From NCBI GenBank assembly GCA_937927975.1, contig CALEZT010000240.1:1-23415 (forward strand): a stretch of DNA of 23,415 bases, given 5' to 3'. Each line of letters starts with the position of its first letter. The stretch's first letter is position 1. Positions 16,514 through 23,415 of this stretch are shown here, one piece after another. Source of the DNA: an uncultured Phycisphaerales bacterium. Its GTDB lineage: Bacteria > Planctomycetota > Phycisphaerae > Sedimentisphaerales > Anaerobacaceae. A model generated the notes under the pieces. The model worked only from the letters and a program-made list of their open reading frames with translations, had not been told where the DNA came from and ran no database searches. A program made the position numbers and the translations under genes.

Positions 16514-17830
16514 ATGGCAAAACTCACGACATTCTTACCTATTATTGTGATGGCGATTGCGGTTTCCAACGCAGCGTCTCGCGTTGAGGAGCCCGGAATC
16601 CAGGTTTACCCTATTGATGCGGACACGTCCGGTGCTGATGCGAACGCGCCGCAGACGTTGGCGGAGTATCTCAGGTACGCGGCACTTCACAACGCCGGCC
16701 TCAAGGCGGCATTTGAAGAATGGAAGGCCGCGCTGGAGCAGATCCCGCAGGCCAAGGCCCTGCCGGACCCGACGTTCACCTACGGCTACTTCATTGAGCA
16801 AGTCGAAAACCGCCAGCAGGCAGGGGTCATGCAGATGTTCCCCTGGTTCGGCAAGATCGAGGCCCGAACGGATGCGGCGGCGGCCGCCGCGAAGGCTGCT
16901 CGGAAACGCTACGAGACCAGGGAATTGGAGTTGTTCTCCCAAGTCAAGAACACCTTTTACGAGTATGCGTACCTGGCCAACGCGATTCGGATTGCCCGGG
17001 ACAATGTCGAACTGATGCAACATTTCGAGGAGGTTGCACGGGCCAAGTACATTACGGCAGCCGCCACGCATCCGGACATCGTCCGGGCGCAGATCCAGGT
17101 GGCCGAGTTGCAGGACCAGTTGATCACCTTGGAGCGGCTCCGAGCCCCGACTGTAGCTCAGGTCAATGCGGCTCTCAATCGCCCGGCGGATGCTCCGCTG
17201 CCCTGGCCCGCGGCGCAACCGCCGCGACCTGTGGAAGTGGATCGGACCAGGCTGGTTGCCATGCTTCGGGAGCGCAATCCCGAACTCCAGGCTGCGAGGT
17301 TTGACGTGGAGCGGCTTCGCAGTGAGGTGGACCTGGCCCGGCGCAATTTCTATCCGGATATCGGTCTGGGTGTGGAATGGATGGAGATGAGTGAGGAGAT
17401 GCCCGAAAGCGATGACGTGATGGTGGGATTGCAGTTGAACCTGCCCATCTGGCGAAAAAGCTACCGGGCCGGCGAGTTGCAGGCGCGGGCGATGGCTCGC
17501 CGGGCTCAGCACGAACAAAAGCAGTTGGAGAACGATCTGGTCGCACGAGCAGAGCGGATGCTGTATGAGGTCGGGGACAGCGGCCGCAAATTGAGGCTCT
17601 ACGGAGACGTACTGGTGCCGAGAGCCGAGGAGTTGGTGGGAGCCTCTGAGGCTGCTTATACCGCCGGGACCGTCGATTTTCTGAGCCTGATCGACGCGCA
17701 GCAGACACTCCTGCAGTACCAGTTGCAGCGAGAGCGTGCCTACGCGGATCGTCAGCAGAGGCTGGCTGAGCTGGAAGCGCTGGCGGGAACCGAACTCTCC
17801 AAAATGGATGGGGGTGAAGGGCTGAATTGA
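16514..17830 (+). CDS. cusC: TolC/CusC-family outer-membrane efflux protein
   Basis: Outer-membrane channel of the tripartite pump. 438 residues when started at 16514 (MAKLTTFLPIIVMAIAV), where AGAGGTG lies just upstream and a signal peptide of about 20 residues follows; two earlier ATGs lack this. Two outer-membrane-efflux repeats are visible: the first begins TLAEYLRYAALHNAGLKAAFEEW and contains ALPDPTFTYGYFIE, the second contains ERNPELQAARFDVERLRSEVDLARRNFYPDIGLG, quoted in part. The C-terminal SAAYTAGTVDFLSLIDAQQTLL-like segment (ASEAAYTAGTVDFLSLIDAQ) is a family hallmark. There is no lipobox, unlike E. coli CusC. It belongs with the CusB and CusA genes downstream. Confidence 0.92.
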   Translation: MAKLTTFLPIIVMAIAVSNAASRVEEPGIQVYPIDADTSGADANAPQTLAEYLRYAALHNAGLKAAFEEWKAALEQIPQAKALPDPTFTYGYFIEQVENRQQAGVMQMFPWFGKIEARTDAAAAAAKAARKRYETRELELFSQVKNTFYEYAYLANAIRIARDNVELMQHFEEVARAKYITAAATHPDIVRAQIQVAELQDQLITLERLRAPTVAQVNAALNRPADAPLPWPAAQPPRPVEVDRTRLVAMLRERNPELQAARFDVERLRSEVDLARRNFYPDIGLGVEWMEMSEEMPESDDVMVGLQLNLPIWRKSYRAGELQARAMARRAQHEQKQLENDLVARAERMLYEVGDSGRKLRLYGDVLVPRAEELVGASEAAYTAGTVDFLSLIDAQQTLLQYQLQRERAYADRQQRLAELEALAGTELSKMDGGEGLN

Positions 17831-17931
17831 GCGGTACCCACGTGTGCCTACGGGACAGTACATTCCAATGAACGCATAACCTATGGGAACAGTATAGATT
17901 GGGATAATCCAAGCGACTCTTGGAGGGCCAT

Positions 17932-19449
17932 ATGAGTGGAGTTCGAGTTTTTCGACGTGTGGTTGTGGTCATCCTGTTAATCGGAGTGGGTATGCTGGGA
18001 GGCTACTTGATTGGCACCTCTGCCCACAGCGATGCGCCGGATGAAGTGCATGTACAGACGGAAAACGCCCGCTCGCAGAAGTGGTACTGCTCGATGCATC
18101 CACAGATCGTTCGAGATCGGCCGGGGCTGTGCCCAATCTGCCATATGGAACTGATTCCAATGCCGGAGGGCATGGCGACTGAGGCATCGCCGCGGGAGTT
18201 GACGGTCTCGGAAACCGCCGCGAAGCTGATGGACATCCAGACTTCGCCGGTCGAACGGCGATTCGTCGCGAGCGAGATTCGGATGGTTGGCAAGGTCCAG
18301 TACGACGAGACCCGCGTCAAGTACATCACGTCGTGGGTCCCGGGCCGTCTTGACAGGCTCTATGTCGATTTTACCGGAACTACCGTCCGCAAGGGGGATC
18401 ATCTTGTCTATCTCTACAGCCCGGAGCTAATCAGTGCCCAGGCGGAACTGCTCCAGGCAGCAAAGGCGGTACAGAAGGTGGGGGAGAGCACGTCGGAATA
18501 CCTGACCAAATCCACCGCGACAACCCTCGACGCCGCCCGCGAAAAGCTCAGGCTTCTTGGGCTGAACGATCAACAGGTCGAGGAAATCGAGCGTTCAGGC
18601 CAGCCTGTGACCCATCTGACGATCTATTCCCCGATTGGTGGTGTGGTCATTGAGAAGATGGCCCGGGAAGGTATGTATGTCGAGACCGGCATGCAGATCT
18701 ACACCGTGGCGGATCTGTCGCAATTGTGGGTGCTGCTCAATGCCTACGAGTCAGATTTGCGATGGATTCGCTATGGGCAGGAGGTGCAGTTCACGACGGA
18801 GGCTTATGCCGGAGAGACGTTCAGCGGATGGATCAGCTTCATCGACCCGGTGCTGGACCCGATCACCCGGACGGTGAGGGTCCGCGTGGATGTACCCAAT
18901 CCGGACGGGAGGCTCAGGCCAGAGATGTTCGTCCGAGCTGTAGTCCGATCGCAGGTCGCCCAGGGCGGAAAGGTGATGGATCCGGAAATGGCGGGCAAGT
19001 GGATCTGCCCGATGCACCCTTCGGTGGTCAAGCCGCAGGAGGGCCAATGCGACATCTGCGGGATGGATCTCGTGACAACCGAATCGCTCGGTTATGTGGC
19101 GGTCGATGCACCCGGTGAGCAGCCGCTGGTGATTCCGGATACAGCCCCGCTCGTCACAGGCAAGCGGGCGGTGGTGTACGTGAAGAAGGACGGGACTGAG
19201 GCTCCCACCTTCGAAGGACGCGAGATCGAGCTGGGACCGAAAGCGGGGAACTATTACCTCGTTGCCTCCGGCCTACAGGAAGGCGAGCAGGTCGTAACGA
19301 AGGGCAGCTTCAAGATCGACTCGGCCCTGCAAATCCAGGCAAAGCCCAGCATGATGAATCCGCAAGGCGGTGCCATGCCACCTGGCCATCAGCACGGCCC
19401 CAGCATGCCCACCGCGCCTGCCGGTGCCGAGGCTCACACGCAGCATTAA
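17932..19449 (+). CDS. cusB: RND efflux periplasmic adaptor CusB with two heavy-metal-binding domains
   Basis: Membrane-fusion protein linking CusA to the outer channel. 505 residues from 17932, with GGAGG 5 bases upstream. A single membrane anchor (about 7-28) is followed by a heavy-metal-binding domain, WYCSMHPQIV...CPICHMEL (about 51-74). The barrel-sandwich and hairpin core then runs to about 345 (VPGRLDRLYVDFTGTTVRKG, LYSPELISAQAELL). A second metal-binding domain, WICPMHPSVV...CDICGMDLV (about 357-382), sits between this core and the C-terminal membrane-proximal domain. The tail is Met- and His-rich (HQHGPSM, HTQH). CxMH and CxxCxM sites suit Cu(I) or Ag(I). One such domain is common in the family; a second internal copy is less so. 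Confidence 0.93.
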   Translation: MSGVRVFRRVVVVILLIGVGMLGGYLIGTSAHSDAPDEVHVQTENARSQKWYCSMHPQIVRDRPGLCPICHMELIPMPEGMATEASPRELTVSETAAKLMDIQTSPVERRFVASEIRMVGKVQYDETRVKYITSWVPGRLDRLYVDFTGTTVRKGDHLVYLYSPELISAQAELLQAAKAVQKVGESTSEYLTKSTATTLDAAREKLRLLGLNDQQVEEIERSGQPVTHLTIYSPIGGVVIEKMAREGMYVETGMQIYTVADLSQLWVLLNAYESDLRWIRYGQEVQFTTEAYAGETFSGWISFIDPVLDPITRTVRVRVDVPNPDGRLRPEMFVRAVVRSQVAQGGKVMDPEMAGKWICPMHPSVVKPQEGQCDICGMDLVTTESLGYVAVDAPGEQPLVIPDTAPLVTGKRAVVYVKKDGTEAPTFEGREIELGPKAGNYYLVASGLQEGEQVVTKGSFKIDSALQIQAKPSMMNPQGGAMPPGHQHGPSMPTAPAGAEAHTQH

Positions 19450-19495
19450 AGGTTTGAACGATTAAGTCTGAGTGAATCCTGTTTGAAAGGACGGC

Positions 19496-19870
19496 ATGAT
19501 GAATCCGAAGGAAAGATCCTTCAAGGGTACCATTACGGTCGCCTGCCTTGCAGCGGCTGCGCTGGCGGTGCTGATCTTCTTTGGGGGCTGTGCAGATGAA
19601 CAGCCGGCTTCGCAAGGAGATCACACCGGTCACGAGCATACCTCAACGAGTCAGCCGGCCGCTCAGCAGCAATCGGCGGACCAGGCGATGGGCGGGACCG
19701 TTGCGGTTGAGCAGACGACCTGTCCAGTCATGGAGGACAATCCAATAAATAAGAAGCTGTTTGTGGAATATAAAGGCAAGAAGGTCTATTTCTGCTGCGC
19801 GGGCTGCCCGGATGTCTTCAAAGCAAACCCGGAGAAGTACGTTTCCAAGCTGCCGCAGTTTCAGAATTGA
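19496..19870 (+). CDS. Cys-rich metal-binding lipoprotein (YHS/TRASH-like)
   Basis: A 124-residue protein between cusB and cusA. The N-terminus has a hydrophobic stretch and an imperfect lipobox (LIFFGG-C32), followed by a His-containing linker (GDHTGHEHTS) and a metal site: C76 in TTCPVMEDNP and C100, C101 and C104 in YFCCAGCPDVF, ending NPEKYVSKLP like YHS domains. GAAAGGA lies upstream; the second of two ATGs (19499) is better spaced. It is probably anchored in the periplasm and passes copper or silver to CusB or CusA, a CusF-like role inferred from position, though it is unrelated to CusF in motif. It ends 11 bases before cusA. Confidence 0.85.
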   Translation: MMNPKERSFKGTITVACLAAAALAVLIFFGGCADEQPASQGDHTGHEHTSTSQPAAQQQSADQAMGGTVAVEQTTCPVMEDNPINKKLFVEYKGKKVYFCCAGCPDVFKANPEKYVSKLPQFQN

Positions 19871-19881
19871 TGTGAGGGGAC

Positions 19882-22800
19882 ATGACGCCGGAAAATGCAA
19901 ACGAGAGTAAGTACGAGTTGATTCCCGAGCAGAAGTCCCTGGTGGGGAGGATTCTGGGCTTCTGCATCTACAACAAGCTCGTCGTCTTCTTGATCACGTT
20001 GTTCATCATCGGCTGGGGCATCTACACGGCCCCTTTCGACTGGGAATTCAAGTCGTTTCCGCGCAATCCCGTCGGGGTCGACGCCATTCCCGATATCGGC
20101 GAGAACCAGCAGATCGTCTTTACCGAGTGGCCCGGCCGCTCCCCGGGCGACGTCGAGGACCAGATCACTTATCCGCTGACGACGGCTCTTTTGGGCATCC
20201 CCGACATCAAGACGATCCGCAGCACCTCGATGTTCGGGTTCTCATCCATCTACATCATCTTCGACGAATTCTCGCTCGGCGAAAAACTGGTTCAGGGCAA
20301 GGACTTCTATTGGACCCGCAGCCGGGTGCTGGAGAAACTCAGCAGCCTCCCGGCAGGCACGCTGCCCGAGGGGGTCCAGCCCACCCTCGGCCCCGACGCC
20401 ACGGCGCTCGGCCAGATCTTCTGGTATACGCTGGAAGGGCACGATCCGCAGGGCCACGTCACGGGCGGATGGGATCTTGAGGAACTCCGGACGGCCCAGG
20501 ACTGGCAGGTGAGGCTGGCCTTGCGTTCTGCGTCCGGCGTCAGCGAGGTCGCCTCCGTCGGCGGATTCGTGCGCGAGTATCAAGTCGACGTGGACCCCGA
20601 CGCCATGCGGGCGTACAAAGTCGCCATCGACGAAGTGTTCGAGGCGGTCAAGCGGTCCAACATCGACGTGGGCGCCCAGACGATCGAACTCAACCGTGTG
20701 GAGTACATGATCCGCGGTCTTGGCTTTATCAAGAGCGTAGCGGACATCGAGAACAGCGTGATCACGACGAATGAGAACGTGCCCGTTCTCGTTCGGCACG
20801 TCGCCAAGGTTACGTTGGGGCCCGAGCCCCGGCGCGGCGCTCTGGACAAGCAGGGAGCCGAAGCGGTGGGCGGGGTCGTGGTCGCTCGGTACGGCGCGAA
20901 CCCTCTGGCGGTGATCAAGGATGTCAAGAGAGTCATCGCCGAGGTCGAGCCGGCTCTGCCCGCCAAGGCGATCATCACGGATCCTGCCGTCACAACCCAG
21001 CAGATCCATGACTTCGCCCAGCAGCATGGCTTCGAGGCGTACGAGGGGTCCGGCCTGAATCAGGCCGCCTGGCTCCAGTACCTGCGCACGAACCCGCAGG
21101 AGCAGTGGCCCGCCTGGCTGACGCGGAGTCAGGTTGCGGTCGTGCCGTTCTACGATCGCACCGGTCTGATCTATGAGACCCTGGGCACTTTGAACGATGC
21201 GATCTATCAGCAGATCCTCGTCACCGCCATCGTGATCATCATCATGGTGATGCACCTGCGCAGCAGCATCATGATCAGCGCCGTGATGCCCCTGGCCGTG
21301 CTGGGCTGTTTTATCGTGATGAAGATGTTCTCCGTCGATGCCAACATCGTGTCGCTGGCCGGCATCGCGATTGCCGTCGGCACCATCGTCGATATGGGCA
21401 TCGTGATCTCGGAGAACATCCTCAAACACCTTGACGAGGACCCGCCGGATATGCCCCGCGCCCAGGTAATCCATCGTGCGGCGGCTGAAGTGGGCAGTGC
21501 GGTCGTGTCCGCCGTGGCTTCGACGATCATCAGCTTCATCCCGGTGTTCTTCATGACCGGGGCCGAGGGCAAACTCTTTAAGCCCCTGGCATTCACCAAG
21601 ACTTTTGCACTCTTCGCCTCGATTGTTGTGGCCCTGACGATCATTCCGCCTGTGGCCCACGTGATGTTCTTCCCGCGAAGGGTGAGCGGTCGCTATCTGC
21701 GGGTGGTTCTCTACGGCTCTCTGATTGCCACAGCTTTGGTCATCGGGTGGAGGTTCAGTTGGCTGGTGGCTGTGGTCATCATGGCATTTGCGGCCTACCA
21801 GTTGCTCAAAGGGTTCATTCCCGGGCGGATCAACCGCTTTGCGCCTTATTTGGCCAATGTGCTGGTCCTGCTCCTGGTGGGACTGTTGCTGACGATGGAT
21901 TGGGAGCCGCTGGGTCCGCAGAAAGGGCTCGTCCGCAACCTCATCTTTGTGGGCGGGCTGATCGGCATTCTCATGGCATTCGTCCTGCTGTTCGAGCGGT
22001 TCTATCCGTACATCCTGCGGTGGTGCCTGAATCATAAGCTCGCGTTTCTCTCTATCCCGGCGACGCTCTTGCTGCTGGGAGGGATGATCTGGCTGGGCTT
22101 TGAACGGGTCTTTTCCTTTGTGCCGCAGGACCTGCGTGAGAACCGGCTGTGGGTCAGTGCACGGCATACCTTCCCAGGGTTGGGCAAAGAGTTCATGCCT
22201 CCTCTCGATGAGGGCTCGTTCCTCTATATGCCCACGACGATGCCCCACGCCTCGATCGGCGAGGCCCTGGACGTGCTGCAAAAGCAGGATATTGCGATCA
22301 GCTCGATTCCCGAGATCGATTCTGTCGCCGGCAAGATCGGACGGGTGGAATCGGCCCTGGACCCCGCTCCCATCGGGATGATCGAGACTGTGATCAGCTA
22401 TAAGAACGAGTACGTTGTCGACGAGAACGGGCGAAGGATCAGTTTCCGGTATGATCCTGCGACGGGCGAGTATCCGCGGGACCCGAACGGCCAATTGGTT
22501 CCCGATCCTCATGGCAGACCGTATCGCCAGTGGCGGGACCACATCCAATCGCCCGACGATATCTGGAAGGAAATCATTGCGGCCGCGGACATCCCCGGAA
22601 CGACCTCCGCGCCCAAGCTCCAGCCCATCGCGGCGCGGGTGGTCATGCTCCAGAGCGGCATGCGGGCGGCCATGGGGGTCAAGATCAAGGGACCTGATCT
22701 GGAGACCATCGCGGCAGTGGGCCTTCAGATCGAGCGGATCCTCAAGGATGTCCCCAGCATCGACCCTGCCACGGTCATCGCCGACCGGATCGTGGGCAAG

Positions 22801-23368
22801 CCCTACCTGGAGATCGTGCCGGATCGTCAGGCGCTGGCCCGCTACGGCGTGCCCATCCAGCAGTTCCAGGACGTCCTTGAGGTCGCTGTCGGTGGAATCA
22901 AAGTGACGACGACGGTGGAGGGCCGCCAGAGATTCCCGGTGCGGGTCCGCTACCAGCGGGAGCTGCGTGACAGCATCGAAGCCTTGGAACGGATACTGAT
23001 TCCCTCGCCGGACGGCGCCCAGATCCCTCTGATTCAATTGGCCCAGATCCAGTACGTCCGCGGACCCGAGATGATCAAGAGCGAAGACACTTCCCTGGTG
23101 GGATACGTGCTCTTCGACAAAGTGGCGTCGGTTGCGGAGGTAGAGGTTGTAGAGGCCGCCGACCAGCTCATCCGGGAGCGAGAGGCCGGCGGGCAGTTCC
23201 AGCGCCCGGCGGGTGTGACGATTACGTTCGCCGGCTCGTACGAGAATCAGCTTCGTGCCAGCCAGACACTGCGGCTGCTCGTTCCGCTGTCTTTGTTCAC
23301 CATCTTTTTGGTTTTGTACATGCAGTTCCGCAGCGTCCCGTTGACGTTGATGGTGTTTGTGGGTGTGA
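19882..23368 (+). CDS. cusA: CusA-type Cu(I)/Ag(I) RND efflux transporter, 3'-truncated
   Basis: Inner-membrane proton-driven pump of the HME-RND family. GAGGGGAC precedes the ATG. About 1162 genomic residues remain before adapter replaces the 3' end; the final KIGRAHV is mostly adapter translation. Motifs include VDAIPDIGENQQIVFTEWPG near the N-terminus and the TM4 acid in GTIVDMGIVISEN. The three methionines aligning with E. coli CusA M573, M623 and M672 are M783 (LYMP), M833 (PIGMIET) and M922 (VVMLQSG), which argues for monovalent Cu or Ag over Zn/Co/Cd. Extra features are about 50 residues before VPFYDRTGLI, about four extra hydrophobic helices at roughly 605-730, and a hydrophilic insert near 845-890. 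Downstream genes are lost. Confidence 0.94.
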
Positions 23369-23415
23369 AGATCGGAAGAGCACACGTCTGAACTCCAGTC
23401 ACCGAATACGATCTC
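23369..23415. other. Illumina adapter read-through (artefact)
   Basis: AGATCGGAAGAGCACACGTC, TGAACTCCAGTCAC, an 8-base index (CGAATACG) and ATCTC match the Illumina index-side adapter exactly. It is the reverse complement of the first 54 bases apart from two mismatches. Nothing here is genomic. Confidence 0.98.

Noticed and set aside
20242..23385. Long - strand frame (1047 codons) opposite cusA
   Set aside because: Antisense shadow produced by high GC at codon third positions; His/Asp/Arg-rich without any domain.

Overview
The window is a metagenomic or draft-assembly contig whose two ends are sequencing adapter (1-54 and 23369-23415), so the genomic insert is about 55-23368. It is GC-rich, with compact, AGGAG-type ribosome sites. 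Gene content suggests an anaerobic or facultative Gram-negative bacterium: outer-membrane porin, TolC-type channel, RND pump, and an [FeFe]-hydrogenase maturase. The long CusA form, the two-CW protein and the transposase type make me favour Planctomycetota (Phycisphaerae-like). There is no rRNA or other marker, so this placement is only a moderate-to-low confidence inference.

Layout. (1) 55-1131: a 3'-truncated tyrosine integrase, short repeats, a terminator and the 3' half of a tRNA-Met(CAU)-like gene, arranged like the attachment region of an integrative element. (2) 1370-1684: a small cysteine-rich two-CW protein on the + strand. (3) 1735-14487: a 13-gene block, all on the - strand, read as cysK, sulfite reductase, cysH, cysD, cysNC, yezD, porin, sbp, cysT, cysW, cysA, hydE (12 named products; cysNC counts as a two-domain gene). 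Several joints overlap or nearly touch, so most of it is probably one operon. (4) 14488-15679: the cysK promoter region, a terminator, the tail of a broken gene and a decayed IS4/IS5-type transposase. (5) 15826-23368: a + strand copper/silver efflux operon: Cys-rich exported protein, CusC/TolC channel, CusB adaptor, Cys-rich lipoprotein and CusA, the last cut off by the contig end.

How the sulfur genes fit together. The porin and Sbp-CysTWA bring sulfate in. CysD/CysN make APS. CysH has the cysteine pattern of an APS reductase ([4Fe-4S] type), and the APS kinase domain fused to CysN has lost its P-loop lysine. Both facts point to direct APS reduction without PAPS. A siroheme sulfite reductase makes sulfide and CysK makes cysteine. 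CysD has four cysteines aligned with the Fe-S ligands of CysH, which is unusual compared with the E. coli enzyme. The last gene, hydE, overlaps cysA by 4 bases although no hydrogenase gene is in the window.

The metal operon carries CusA with the three methionines known to bind Cu(I)/Ag(I), CusB with two heavy-metal-binding domains, and two small exported proteins sharing a CPxM...CCAGCP motif. The most interesting points for follow-up are the CysD cysteines, the degenerate APS kinase paired with APS reductase, hydE in the cys operon, the attP-like region and the paired CCAGCP proteins.
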